From contig DPDG01000024.1 of assembly GCA_003526375.1 (NCBI GenBank), positions 8,686-72,685 of the forward strand: DNA of 64,000 nucleotides. Direction: 5' to 3'. Shown here in pieces: positions 54,026-63,032 of this stretch. The position numbers and the translations under genes were made by a program. The number at the start of each line of letters is the position of its first letter. The stretch's first letter is position 1. The notes under the pieces were generated by a model, which was given only the letters and a program-made list of their open reading frames with translations, did no database searches and was not told the DNA's origin. Source of the stretch: Lentisphaeria bacterium. Its GTDB lineage: Bacteria; Verrucomicrobiota; Lentisphaeria; Victivallales; UBA1829.

Positions 54026-55216
54026 TCAGGCTTTGGCGTCGATGGCTTTGCGGAGTCCTTCGCCGGCAAAATTGAAAGCGCAGACTGCAATGAAGATCGC
54101 GAGTCCGGGCCAGAGCATGAGGTGCCAGTAGGTGAGGGGGTCGGGAAACGCCTGGCGCAGAAGTTCGCCCCAGCTTGAGGTCGGGTCCTGAACTCCGAAT
54201 CCGAGAAAGCTCAGGGAGCTTTCCGCAAGAATCGCCCCCGCGACTTCAAAAGTAAAGGAAACGAAGATCGGAGCGGAAACATTCGGCAGGAGATGAAACA
54301 GCAGAATCCGCCATACGGGAGTCCCCATTGCTTCGCAGCTCTGGATATACTCCATCTTGCGCGCTTTGAGTGTTTCGCCCCGGACCAGCCGGCAGAGACC
54401 CGTCCAGCCGGTCAGCCCGATGACGAGGATCACCAGCAGGATCGACTGCCGCGAACCGTAATCCAGCATGATGGACATCAGGATCAGCAGCAGGAGAAAC
54501 GTCGGAAAACAGATGACAATCTCCACAAGGCGCATGACCAGCAGATCCGTTTTGCCGCCTTTGTATCCGGCGAAAAGCCCGATCACTGTCCCCAGACTCA
54601 TTGCAATTCCCGTGGCGAGGAAGCCGACTGCCAGCGAGACGCGCGCCCCGTAGATCATCCGCGAAAGCACATCGCGTCCCGCATGGTCTGTCCCGAACCA
54701 GTGTTCGCGCGAGGGTTTCCGGTAAGGAACGGCTACCGTTTCAAACGGTCCGTAGGGGACGGGGGCGAATACCGCGAAATCCGGCGCTTTCATCGCAGAC
54801 GCAATATCGCGCCACGGAGTCTTGTCGATTTTGCGTCCGTGCATCAGGAACGGAATCAGAAGCAGGACGGCGAGAAACAGGGCGGAGAAGCGGAAGAACT
54901 TCCGGCGCATCCGGCGGGTGAAAATCCATAAAAGCAGAAGCAGCGGCAGGAAAAACATCAGGAAGTTAAAGGTCTTTTCAACAAACACTTCGGAACTTTC
55001 CGGCGAGATCACGGCGCTGAATGCCGGACTTGAAAGGGAACCGTTCATGAAAACAAGGAGCGGTTTCCCGTTGGCGATCAGCGGAGCGAATACGGCGACC
55101 GCACAGAGAAACAGGATGGCGGCAAGCCCTGATACGGCGGTCCTGCTTTTCCGGAATTTCTTCCATATTTCGCGCGCGGCGGAATATTCCTGTTGCACTG
55201 CCGTTGCCTCCTCCAT
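54026..55216 (-). CDS. Peptide/nickel ABC transporter permease, OppC/DppC type
   Basis: A 396-residue inner membrane permease. An N-terminal helix is followed by a long periplasmic part with a second pair of helices, then the BPD_transp core with HWFGTDHAGRDVLSRMIYGARVSL and the EAA loop YIQSCEAMGTPVWRILLFHLLPN. The EHWFGTD.AGRD.LSR.. signature is that of OppC. It would pair with an OppB permease, ATPases and a binding protein, none of which are in the window. The Nudix gene lies directly upstream on the same strand. Confidence 0.9.
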   Translation of the reverse strand: MEEATAVQQEYSAAREIWKKFRKSRTAVSGLAAILFLCAVAVFAPLIANGKPLLVFMNGSLSSPAFSAVISPESSEVFVEKTFNFLMFFLPLLLLLWIFTRRMRRKFFRFSALFLAVLLLIPFLMHGRKIDKTPWRDIASAMKAPDFAVFAPVPYGPFETVAVPYRKPSREHWFGTDHAGRDVLSRMIYGARVSLAVGFLATGIAMSLGTVIGLFAGYKGGKTDLLVMRLVEIVICFPTFLLLLILMSIMLDYGSRQSILLVILVIGLTGWTGLCRLVRGETLKARKMEYIQSCEAMGTPVWRILLFHLLPNVSAPIFVSFTFEVAGAILAESSLSFLGFGVQDPTSSWGELLRQAFPDPLTYWHLMLWPGLAIFIAVCAFNFAGEGLRKAIDAKA

Positions 55217-55219
55217 CTT

Positions 55220-55735
55220 TTACTCCAGTATCTTGAAAAGCTGTTCAAGTTCACGACAGAGCATCGGCGTGAAATCCGCCGCTCCGTTCCTTAACTTTGC
55301 CCTGAGTTCATCGAATGTGAAAAATGCGATGCCGTCCAGTTCGGATTCCTGAATCGTGAACGGTCCGGCGCAGACCGTGGAAAACACGCGCGTATTCTCC
55401 GATTCGATTTCATTGCGTATCTTCATGTCGAAACGGTGCGTCAGCGGAAGGCTGGAAGGGAGTCCGAGCTCCTCTCCCATTTCCCGGACCGCCGCCTGTT
55501 CATAATTCTCGCCGCAGGCAAGGTGCCCGCCGACCGCGCTGTCCCATTTGCCCGGTTGAATATCCTTGTTCATGGAACGCTTCTGAAGCAGAAGCTTGTC
55601 GCCGTCCGGATGCAGGACAATGACATGGACACTGCGGTGGATCAGCGCCGGATTGCCGTGACATTCGCTCCGCAGAGCCCTGCCGGTCACTTTGCCGGTG
55701 GCATCGTCTATGATTTCAAAATATTCGTCAGCCAT
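55220..55735 (-). CDS. Nudix hydrolase
   Basis: A 171-residue protein with a complete Nudix box: G70-x5-E76-x7-R84-E85-x2-E88-E89-x-G91. The N-terminus (EYFEIIDDATGKVTGRALRSECHG, then LIHRSVHVIV) resembles the YfcD/IPP-isomerase-like subgroup. It hydrolyses a nucleoside diphosphate linked compound; the substrate is unknown. Its stop is 3 bases before the oppC start, and clpC is upstream on the same strand, so the three may be cotranscribed. Confidence 0.88.
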   Translation of the reverse strand: MADEYFEIIDDATGKVTGRALRSECHGNPALIHRSVHVIVLHPDGDKLLLQKRSMNKDIQPGKWDSAVGGHLACGENYEQAAVREMGEELGLPSSLPLTHRFDMKIRNEIESENTRVFSTVCAGPFTIQESELDGIAFFTFDELRAKLRNGAADFTPMLCRELEQLFKILE

Positions 55736-55769
55736 GTTGTTACCTCAAAGGAGGGAAAGATATTACGGA

Positions 55770-58343
55770 TTATTCTTTTTCCTCTTTCTTTTTCCTTGTT
55801 TTTCTTTTCGGCGGAGCCGTTTCTTTCTTTTCTTCCTCCTTGGCTTCCGGGAAGAAAAGCAGCTTCTGATTGTCCGCCTTGACGTGAATGACCGGAGCTT
55901 CTTTGAAGACTCCGCGCAGAATGTCTTCCGCAAGCGCGTCTTCAAGATAACGCTCCACCGCGCGCCGGAGCGGACGCGCTCCGTATTCCGGCTGATATCC
56001 TTTGTCGATCAGAAACGAGATCACTTCGGGATCAAGAATGAGCTGTTTCTCCTGCTCCTGCATCCGGCGGATCAGACGGTCCGTCTCAAGCAGCACGATC
56101 CGTTCCAGATCCTTGCGTTCAAGACGGTGGAACACGATCACGTCATCGACGCGGTTGATGAATTCTGGCTTGAAGTTTTTCTTCGCCATTTCAATCAGAC
56201 GGTCGCGCACTTTCTCGAAAGAATCGTCTTTCCGGTTCGGGTCGGCGAAACCGAGCGTGGCGTTTTTCATCACCTGTTCCGCGCCGAGGTTGCTGGTCAT
56301 GATGATGATCGTATTGCGGAAGTCGATGCGTCGTCCCAGAGTGTCCGTGATGCGCCCCTCGTCAAGAATCTGAAGGAGCATGTGCATGACGTCCGGGTGC
56401 GCCTTTTCGATTTCGTCGAACAGAATGACGCTGTAAGGGCGGCGGCGGACACGTTCCGTCAATTCTCCGCCCTCGCCGTGACCGACATACCCCGGCGGGG
56501 AACCGATCAGGCGGCTGACATTGAACTTTTCCATATATTCGGACATATCGACCTGAATCAGTGCATCGGGATCGCCGAAGATGAATTCCGCGAGAGCTTT
56601 TGCCAGCAGGGTCTTGCCGACTCCGGTCGGCCCGAGGAAGATGAACGAACCGATCGGGCGCCGCGGATCTTTGAGGTCGGCGCGGGAGCGGCGCAGGGCG
56701 CGGGAGATCGCCGCGACGGCGTCACTTTGCCCGATCACCGTTTTGGAGATATCCTCCTCCATGCGCAGGAGACGTTCATTTTCACCTTCCTGCATCTGAT
56801 GGACCGGCACGCCGCAGAGCTTCGAGATGATCAGTGCAATGTCCTTGACGTCGATCACGCTGTGCTGGTTCTTGCAGGAGTCCTTCCAGTCGCTCAGAAT
56901 TTTATCAATTCGGGACTTGAGTTCATGTTCCCGGTTCCGGCAGGTCGCGGCATCTTCGTATTTCTGCTCGGAGATGGCGGTTTCCTTCTGCCTGGCGATC
57001 TGCCTGAGCTCCTCCTCCATTGCCGCCACGTCCGGTGCTTTCGGCATATTCATGATACGTGCGCGCGCGCCGGCTTCGTCCATGACATCAATGGCTTTGT
57101 CCGGCAGGAAACGTCCGCTGATATAACGGTCCGCCAGCTTGACGGCTGCGACAATCGCCTCGGGCGTATAGGTTACGCCGTGGTGTTTTTCATAGGTCGG
57201 ACGGATTCCATTCAGTATCTTGACCGCATCTTCGACGGAGGGCGGTTCGACCATGACCGGCTGGAAGCGGCGCTCCAGCGCGGCGTCCTTTTCGATTCCC
57301 TTGCGGTACTCGTCCAGTGTCGTTGCGCCGACGCATTGCAGCTCGCCGCGGGACAGCGCAGGCTTGATGATGTTTGCGGCGTCCATTGCACCTTCAGCGC
57401 CTCCGGCTCCGACGATCGTATGAAGCTCGTCGATGAACAGGATCACGCGTTTGGAATTTCTGACCTCGTCAATGACCGCCTTGATGCGTTCCTCGAATTG
57501 TCCCCGGTATTTCGTGCCTGCCACCATGAGCGGCAGGTCCAGCGCGAAAATCTTTTTATTGTGAAGAATCTCCGGAACATTTCCCGAGGCGATTGCCTGC
57601 GCCAGCCCTTCGATGATCGCGGTTTTTCCCACGCCCGCCTCTCCGATCAGAACCGGATTGTTTTTCGTGCGGCGGCAGAGAATCTGGGTGACGCGTTCGA
57701 TTTCCTCCTGACGGCCGATCACGGGGTCGAGCTCCCCCTTCTTCGCCATTTCGGTCAGGTCGCGCCCGAACGCATTCAACGCATTGAACGCCTCCTGCTG
57801 TCCGTTTTGCTGGGGCTGCTGCGGAGCTGAGTTTTCCTCCTGCGGCTCCTGTTGATCGTTTCCGGAATCGGGAATAAAATTCGGGTCCAGCGCGCGCATG
57901 ACCTCCTTGCGGATTTTTTCGAGGTCTACTTTCATGTTGCGCAGTACTTTCGCCGCGGTGCTTTGCCCCTCACGCAGAATGGCAAGCAGCAGATGTTCCG
58001 TTCCGATGAAATTGTAGTTCATGGATTTTGCTTCGTTCGCGGACATCAGCAGAATCTTCTTCAGGACCGGTGTGAAAGGAGGCGGTCCGTCCTGTTTCGT
58101 GCTTCCTGCGGGAGTCGTATTTTTCTCGACTTCAAGGCGCAGGCTCTGAAGATTGACTCCGACCGCTTTCAGCGCGGCGACTGCAACCCCTTCTCCAAGC
58201 GCGACGATTCCGAGCAGCAGATGTTCTGCGCCGATATAATCATGATTGAAGTGCTCCGCCTCTTTCTGCGCAAGGATCAGGACATGTTTTGCGCGCGGAG
58301 TAAAATTTTTGATCCAGTTGTTCAAATCATCAGGTTCCGGCAT
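55770..58343 (-). CDS. clpC: ATP-dependent Clp protease ATPase ClpC
   Basis: An 857-residue Hsp100 protein. A double Clp-N domain (residues 10-150, LLGIVALGEGVAVAALKAVG and LLLAILREGQSTAAKVL), AAA domain 1 (GEAGVGKT), a UVR-containing middle, and AAA domain 2 (GPTGVGKT, RLIGSPPGYVGHGEGG). The tail is Lys/Arg/Glu-rich. It unfolds proteins for ClpP. The ATG at 58343 has AGGAGT 7 bases upstream. The promoter overlaps the terminator of the upstream gene. No CtsR or McsA is nearby. Confidence 0.95.
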   Translation of the reverse strand: MPEPDDLNNWIKNFTPRAKHVLILAQKEAEHFNHDYIGAEHLLLGIVALGEGVAVAALKAVGVNLQSLRLEVEKNTTPAGSTKQDGPPPFTPVLKKILLMSANEAKSMNYNFIGTEHLLLAILREGQSTAAKVLRNMKVDLEKIRKEVMRALDPNFIPDSGNDQQEPQEENSAPQQPQQNGQQEAFNALNAFGRDLTEMAKKGELDPVIGRQEEIERVTQILCRRTKNNPVLIGEAGVGKTAIIEGLAQAIASGNVPEILHNKKIFALDLPLMVAGTKYRGQFEERIKAVIDEVRNSKRVILFIDELHTIVGAGGAEGAMDAANIIKPALSRGELQCVGATTLDEYRKGIEKDAALERRFQPVMVEPPSVEDAVKILNGIRPTYEKHHGVTYTPEAIVAAVKLADRYISGRFLPDKAIDVMDEAGARARIMNMPKAPDVAAMEEELRQIARQKETAISEQKYEDAATCRNREHELKSRIDKILSDWKDSCKNQHSVIDVKDIALIISKLCGVPVHQMQEGENERLLRMEEDISKTVIGQSDAVAAISRALRRSRADLKDPRRPIGSFIFLGPTGVGKTLLAKALAEFIFGDPDALIQVDMSEYMEKFNVSRLIGSPPGYVGHGEGGELTERVRRRPYSVILFDEIEKAHPDVMHMLLQILDEGRITDTLGRRIDFRNTIIIMTSNLGAEQVMKNATLGFADPNRKDDSFEKVRDRLIEMAKKNFKPEFINRVDDVIVFHRLERKDLERIVLLETDRLIRRMQEQEKQLILDPEVISFLIDKGYQPEYGARPLRRAVERYLEDALAEDILRGVFKEAPVIHVKADNQKLLFFPEAKEEEKKETAPPKRKTRKKKEEKE

Positions 58344-58402
58344 GGGGTGACTCCTATTATGAGGCGGACGCACATTCGGGCATCCGCATTTTCGTTCCGA
58401 AT

Positions 58403-58440
58403 ACAAAAAAAGGACGTCCGGTATTATACACGAACGTCCT
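58403..58440 (-). terminator. Terminator of the 58473 gene, overlapping the clpC promoter
   Basis: On the minus strand AGGACGT (58434-58440) pairs with ACGTCCT (58411-58417) and is followed by a run of seven T. The TATAAT of the clpC promoter lies in the loop. Confidence 0.75.
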
Positions 58441-58450
58441 GCAATTGCAA
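58423..58450 (-). promoter_or_regulatory. clpC promoter inside a terminator
   Basis: On the minus strand TTGCAA at 58445-58450, 16-base spacer and a perfect TATAAT at 58423-58428. The start would lie in the descending stem of the terminator, about 75 bases before the clpC ATG. No heat-shock operator such as CIRCE or CtsR box was recognised. Confidence 0.6.
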
Positions 58451-58472
58451 ATTAAGGAATCAACAAAACTGT

Positions 58473-59264
58473 TTACTTTGCGAAAATTCCCGCATTTTTC
58501 TTTGCGACATCTGCCACATTCTCAGGTGTGACAAGGATGTATCTGACATCGAAAGCCTTCTGGGGATCGGACGGCGCCGTTCTTTCCGGATCGTAAGCCG
58601 CGGAATCATTTTTCATGACGGCTGTCGCCGCGATATAACCTGCGCCGATGGCTCTCTTGAGATTGTAGACTTCGCCGTTGACGATCACAGCCTGAGTCTT
58701 TTTCGGATCTTTCTTCCAGATGGAGAGCTTCTGAACTTCATCCGTGTTGAACGGAAGGCTCGTCATGATGATGAAGAGATTCGTGTTCGGGTATTTGTTG
58801 AAGATTTCGTTGAAGAGTTTGGCTGTGATGAGAGACTCCATCGGCATCGGATTGTCCGGAGAGGTTTCCGGTGTATTGAGGACTTCCGTCGCTTCCACTT
58901 CGATTCCGTTGAGAGCCTTTACCATTGCGTCATAGGCGCCTTTGTTGATCTTGTTGTTTTCAAGATCCTTTTCGGTGATGATGACGGCTTTCTTGCCGGC
59001 ATATTTTCCGACAAGGTATTTTCCGATGACTTCGGAACGCGCCGCCGCATAAGCCGTTTCATTCTTGATGATCTTGTTCATCTCTTTGTCTTCCCCGCCG
59101 AAAATGCCCTGATCCCAGAGAACGGTTCCGGCTCCGGCGATAATCAGAATCAGAAATACGAACGCAAGCGCCTGCGCATTCGGGTTTGTTTTCTGTTTCT
59201 TCTGGCACCAGATAATTCCAATCAGCGCTACGACCATCAAGGCAATGCCTATTACAAGGTACAT
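58473..59264 (-). CDS. Two-helix membrane protein, unknown
   Basis: A 263-residue protein with two N-terminal membrane helices (VIGIALMVVALIGIIWC and ALAFVFLILIIAGAGTVLW), then a 200-residue soluble part with Rossmann-like strands (KKAVIITEKDLEN, NLFIIMTSLPF, TQAVIVNGEVYNL) and Asn/Lys-rich helices. A parallel with periplasmic-binding folds is possible but weak. GGAGGTAAGGA precedes the ATG. It has its own promoter and terminator. Not recognised as a named family. Confidence 0.75.
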   Translation of the reverse strand: MYLVIGIALMVVALIGIIWCQKKQKTNPNAQALAFVFLILIIAGAGTVLWDQGIFGGEDKEMNKIIKNETAYAAARSEVIGKYLVGKYAGKKAVIITEKDLENNKINKGAYDAMVKALNGIEVEATEVLNTPETSPDNPMPMESLITAKLFNEIFNKYPNTNLFIIMTSLPFNTDEVQKLSIWKKDPKKTQAVIVNGEVYNLKRAIGAGYIAATAVMKNDSAAYDPERTAPSDPQKAFDVRYILVTPENVADVAKKNAGIFAK

Positions 59265-59326
59265 TCCTTACCTCCTCTTTCCTTTTTTGTTTTATTTTAT
59301 GATAGAAATATAATCTCTTACTCACG

Positions 59327-59354
59327 AATATAACATTACAGAGATACTTTTCAA
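59327..59354 (-). promoter_or_regulatory. Promoter of the 58473 gene
   Basis: On the minus strand TTGAAA at 59349-59354, 16-base spacer, TATATT at 59327-59332. Confidence 0.6.
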
Positions 59355-59414
59355 TAGGGGGTTGCCAAGAAAAATTGAAAAAATCTCATTTTTTTATCAG
59401 AAAAAGCCCATTTT

Positions 59415-60344
59415 TCAGTCTTCCGCTATGTTCCAATAGAGTCCGAGCGCGAAATCCGCGACTGTTTTTATACTTTGCGCCGAGATTTTATCCAGTGAAT
59501 CCTGCGTCGTGTGCCAGAAGGCGTTTCCCGGTCCGTAATTGAAGTCGATGAGATCGATTGCCGGAACCCCTCTTTCGAGAAACGGCACATGGTCGTCGAT
59601 CATATCGGACTCAAAGACCCGGAATCTGGAGCCGAGTCCGTTTTCCTGCGCCAGGCGCAGCGTCCTGTCAATCAGGCTTTTTGTACAGCCTTTCGGAATT
59701 GTGATCGTAAGATCCTTGTCTCCGACCATATCCAGAAGAATCATCGCCCTGCATTTCTTCAGCAGACCGTTTTCCGACCATTCTTTCGCAAGCCGTCTGC
59801 TGCCGTGGAGACCGTCGGCGGGACCGTATTCTTCAATGCATTCTTCTCCGTCGAAAAATACAAATTTGATTCCGCAGGGCAGCTCCCCTTCATATTTCTG
59901 CAGCGCCGAGATCATGCCGAGCAGCGCCGCAACACCGGATGCGCCGTCGTTGGCTCCTTGAAAATCCTTGATGAAATTGAATCTCTTGATATCGTAATGC
60001 GCGGCGATGAGAATGAATTTTCTGCTTTTGCCGGGAATTTCCGCGATGATATTGTGGAACAGAACGTCGCCGTGGAGCGTCCGTTCCTGAAATTCATGAC
60101 AACTGCTCCGGAATTTCGTTGATTGCGAGATCGTTTCCCGAATCCAGTCCGCATATTTCCTGAGTTCCGTGCTGCCGGAATAACGGTTTCCGAAAGATAC
60201 GGACTGTTCCGCATAGCGCCGGACCTCCGCCTCCGAGACTTTCGGCAGCTCCGCATAAGGTGTTTTCTGCGGTGCGCAGGCGGAGAGGAAGGGCAGGGCG
60301 ATTGCCGGAATCAGTTTCCGGAGGCAGTTGCATGTCATGGTCAT
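59415..60344 (-). CDS. M28-family lipoprotein, glutaminyl-cyclase-like
   Basis: A 309-residue lipoprotein-like protein (signal and lipobox LPFLSAC near residue 22). The M28 zinc residues are H and D of AAHYDIKRF, the D of GANDGASG, EE of FFDGEECIEEYG, D of LLDMVGDKD and H of AFWHTTQDS. The set and the WHT ending match glutaminyl-peptide cyclotransferases, which convert N-terminal Gln to pyroglutamate, or aminopeptidases. The ATG overlaps the ftsZ stop by 4 bases, so its translation is coupled to cell division genes, which is unusual. Function in division is not known. Confidence 0.85.
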   Translation of the reverse strand: MTMTCNCLRKLIPAIALPFLSACAPQKTPYAELPKVSEAEVRRYAEQSVSFGNRYSGSTELRKYADWIRETISQSTKFRSSCHEFQERTLHGDVLFHNIIAEIPGKSRKFILIAAHYDIKRFNFIKDFQGANDGASGVAALLGMISALQKYEGELPCGIKFVFFDGEECIEEYGPADGLHGSRRLAKEWSENGLLKKCRAMILLDMVGDKDLTITIPKGCTKSLIDRTLRLAQENGLGSRFRVFESDMIDDHVPFLERGVPAIDLIDFNYGPGNAFWHTTQDSLDKISAQSIKTVADFALGLYWNIAED

Positions 60345-61570
60345 TTCCCTGTGCTGCCTTTGTCGATTGCAATGCCGCGCCGCTGGAATGTCGGAACGTC
60401 AAGATCCTCGTCACGGTATTTGACCGCCGCGGATTTGGAGAAGATGCCTTTTGAAATGGTTTCCAGCTTGAACGTATCCTGCACCATGTCCGCCTGCTGT
60501 TTTTTCTGAGGTGCGGATGTCACGGTCTGGCTCCAGAGGGAATCGCTTTTTCCGTGTTGCTGTGGAAGTGCCGCTTCCGGCGGCTGGTCATAACGCACGG
60601 CAAGCACACTGAGCTGAACCTGCTCCGCATAGTCCGGATTGATTGAGGTGCCGGTCATCAGATTGACTCCCTGCGGCAGAATCGCGGAGGCGTTTTCGAT
60701 CGCCCGCTTCATCTCGTCGATCTGAAGATCAGGGCCTCCCGTGACGGTCAGGATTACGGCGTTGGAGGACTCCAGTCTTGCGGAACCGCCGAGGAATGGC
60801 GACTCCAGCATCCGTTCAAGTGCAAGACTGCACCTGTCGAGTCCGTCGTCGGAACCTGCCCGCCCGATTCCGATGGCGCATGAGGTTTTCCGTTTCTGGA
60901 GAATCGCGGAAAATTCCGCAAAGTCGGAACCGATCAGTTTCCTGCTTCTCAGGATTTCCGCCGCCCCGAATACCGAAGCTGCCATTTCCTCGGACGCTTT
61001 GGCAAATGCCTCGTCCGCAGGCGAATCCGGCGGCAGAGTCGAGAACAGCAGATCGTTGGGGAGGGTAATCAGCGCTTCCGTGATGGGCAGGAGTTCGCCG
61101 ATGCAGTCTTCGGCATTTTTCCGTTTTGTATAAGATTCAAACGAGAAGGGAGTCGTCAGCAGGAACAGCGTCGGGACGGCAAGCCCTTTGGCGACGCTGG
61201 CGACGGTGCGGATTCCGCCGGTGGCGGTGCCTCCGCCGAGCCCTCCGGTGACGATGATATAGTCATAACCAGTGATCATCTGGGTGATTCTGGAACGTTC
61301 CCGCGCGATGGCTCGTTCTCCCTTCATGATGTCGCCGCCGCAGCCGAGCCCGCTTTTGATGGTCCAGTCGGATTCCGCCTGAATTGTGGATTTCGCGCCG
61401 GAAATGCCGAGTGACTCCCTGTCCGTGTCGATTGCCGCGGTATCGTAGACTGCGCTCCCCGGCAGATGGCTGAAAGAGCGGATGATCCGTGCGCCGTTGC
61501 CGCCGATGCCGATGATTATGATCTTTTTATCGCTGCCGGCGGCAGGTGTGTTGTCCATTGCATCGCTCAT
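60341..61570 (-). CDS. ftsZ: Divergent cell-division protein FtsZ
   Basis: A 409-residue tubulin-fold GTPase. The N-terminus is GIGGNGARII where FtsZ has GVGGGGGNAV, and the signature is GLGGGTATGG (residues 110-119) instead of GGGTGTG. The T7 loop is GSDFAEF (214-220) where FtsZ has NVDFADV. A C-terminal peptide DVPTFQRR (about 391-398) matches the FtsA/ZipA-binding tail. It assembles the Z ring with GTP. Despite the divergence it follows ftsA directly with a 4-base overlap, supporting the call. Confidence 0.82.
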   Translation of the reverse strand: MSDAMDNTPAAGSDKKIIIIGIGGNGARIIRSFSHLPGSAVYDTAAIDTDRESLGISGAKSTIQAESDWTIKSGLGCGGDIMKGERAIARERSRITQMITGYDYIIVTGGLGGGTATGGIRTVASVAKGLAVPTLFLLTTPFSFESYTKRKNAEDCIGELLPITEALITLPNDLLFSTLPPDSPADEAFAKASEEMAASVFGAAEILRSRKLIGSDFAEFSAILQKRKTSCAIGIGRAGSDDGLDRCSLALERMLESPFLGGSARLESSNAVILTVTGGPDLQIDEMKRAIENASAILPQGVNLMTGTSINPDYAEQVQLSVLAVRYDQPPEAALPQQHGKSDSLWSQTVTSAPQKKQQADMVQDTFKLETISKGIFSKSAAVKYRDEDLDVPTFQRRGIAIDKGSTGK

Positions 61571-62841
61571 ACCTTGAATCCCCTTGTGACGTCTTTGACC
61601 TTTTTGAAGAAGCTTTCCCCGAATTCTTCCAGTACATCTCCGACTTTTCTGAATCCGCTTTCCGTGGAACTGCTGTTTTCGATCTCTGCGGCAAACTTGA
61701 GCAGCCCGAGCAGAGCCGTGTAACGGTATGGAATTTCCATCCCCGTCATTGCGCCGCTGATTCCGAGTGTTTCCCCCTTGCGCACATGCATTCCCATGAC
61801 GCCCCGCAGAGCTTCCACCGCGGACTGCATCGTGGCGCCGCCTCCGCAGAAAACGACTCCGGTTTCGATTTTTGAAGTGAGCCCTTTGGAATCAATCTGT
61901 TCCCGTATGATCGAGAAAATTTCACGCAGTCGCAGTTCGATGATTTTTTCAAAGGACCCGACCGGGATTCTGCGTTTTGTATTCTGCACCGTGCCGGAGA
62001 GCTCGATGAACGCGGCGCCGGAAGCGCGGTAATCCTCCAGTCTGGACTCGTTCAGGAACCGGCGCGCCTGTTCGATGCCGATCTCCAATCCGATGGCAAG
62101 GTCGTTCGCAACATTTTCCGTTCCGACCGGAAGCACGCCGCTTGCAAGAATGCCGTCCTTTTGGACAAGCAGGTAGTCCGTTACGCCCGCCCCCATGTCG
62201 ATCAGCAGAACGCCCTGCTGTTTTTCGTCCGCCCGCAGCGTGGCGTAAGCCGAGGAAACGCCGGAAAATACGCATGAAACATCGGATTCGAATCCGAGTT
62301 CCTTCAGGATCGCGCGAATCATTTCCACGCGGTTGCGCTCAGCGGAAATAATGTGGAGATATGCGTCGAGACGGCTTGCCTGGGACCCCAGCGGATTCTG
62401 TTTGATCCGGCAGGAGTCCAGCAGGAAATAGGAGTCGAATGAATTCAAATGCACCTGATCCGGCGGCAGGGAGAGACTTTGCGCCTTCCGGACCGCTTCG
62501 TCGATATGAGACTGCTTGATCTTGTGATCCGCGTCGTAAATGACGACGTTGCCCTCTCCCTGACGGGAAAAAATGCCGGGGCCGTTCAGAACGCAGTAAA
62601 CGCTTTTCCGTTCGAAATCGCGTCCGGCGGACTGGTCTGCGTCGCCGAGCGCCTTTTCCAGTGCGTTGGTGACGGTCTGGTAATCGACAATGTCGCTTTT
62701 GCAGACGCTTCCCTCAGGAGAGGTTTGTCCGAATCCGAGGATCACCGGGTTGCCCGCCTTGTCGCATGTCCCGTGGAGGGCGCAGATCTTCGAGGTGCCG
62801 ATTTCGACGCATGTAATGATATTTTTTTCGTAGAATGCCAT
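61567..62841 (-). CDS. ftsA: Cell-division protein FtsA
   Basis: A 424-residue actin-like protein. N-terminal phosphate loop CVEIGTSKICALHG, second phosphate motif LLIDMGAGVTDYLLV, adenosine motif GVVFCGGGATM, and a C-terminal amphipathic helix (FKKVKDVTRGFKV) for membrane binding. It tethers FtsZ to the membrane. GGAG lies 6 bases before the ATG. It overlaps ftsZ by 4 bases. The rest of a usual dcw cluster is not in the window. Confidence 0.93.
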   Translation of the reverse strand: MAFYEKNIITCVEIGTSKICALHGTCDKAGNPVILGFGQTSPEGSVCKSDIVDYQTVTNALEKALGDADQSAGRDFERKSVYCVLNGPGIFSRQGEGNVVIYDADHKIKQSHIDEAVRKAQSLSLPPDQVHLNSFDSYFLLDSCRIKQNPLGSQASRLDAYLHIISAERNRVEMIRAILKELGFESDVSCVFSGVSSAYATLRADEKQQGVLLIDMGAGVTDYLLVQKDGILASGVLPVGTENVANDLAIGLEIGIEQARRFLNESRLEDYRASGAAFIELSGTVQNTKRRIPVGSFEKIIELRLREIFSIIREQIDSKGLTSKIETGVVFCGGGATMQSAVEALRGVMGMHVRKGETLGISGAMTGMEIPYRYTALLGLLKFAAEIENSSSTESGFRKVGDVLEEFGESFFKKVKDVTRGFKV

Positions 62842-62938
62842 AGCGACTCCATAAGTTTCAGGTTCAGAGTCTCATGCTGCAGGTGAAAACGTTCAAGCAC
62901 CGGAATATCATTGAACTCTTACTAATGGGAGTTTTCCT

Positions 62939-62966
62939 CTTGAAACTTGTAACTTGCAGCTTGTAA
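62939..62966. repeat. Degenerate heptamer repeat
   Basis: Four 7-base units in a row: CTTGAAA, CTTGTAA, CTTGCAG, CTTGTAA. They lie between divergent ftsA and the PSP1 gene. A related AAGTTTCAGGTT lies at about 62853 and at 10961. Confidence 0.7.
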
Positions 62967-63032
62967 CTCCATGCATACAGGTGTATTTTACGTGGTTTAT
63001 GCAATCTTTCAAGTCCGGAATGGAGAAATGAA

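Noticed and set aside
55692..59333. Two long plus-strand frames (712 and 493 codons) opposite clpC and the gene upstream
   Set aside because: They run across promoter and terminator signals on the other strand and repeat no known domain.
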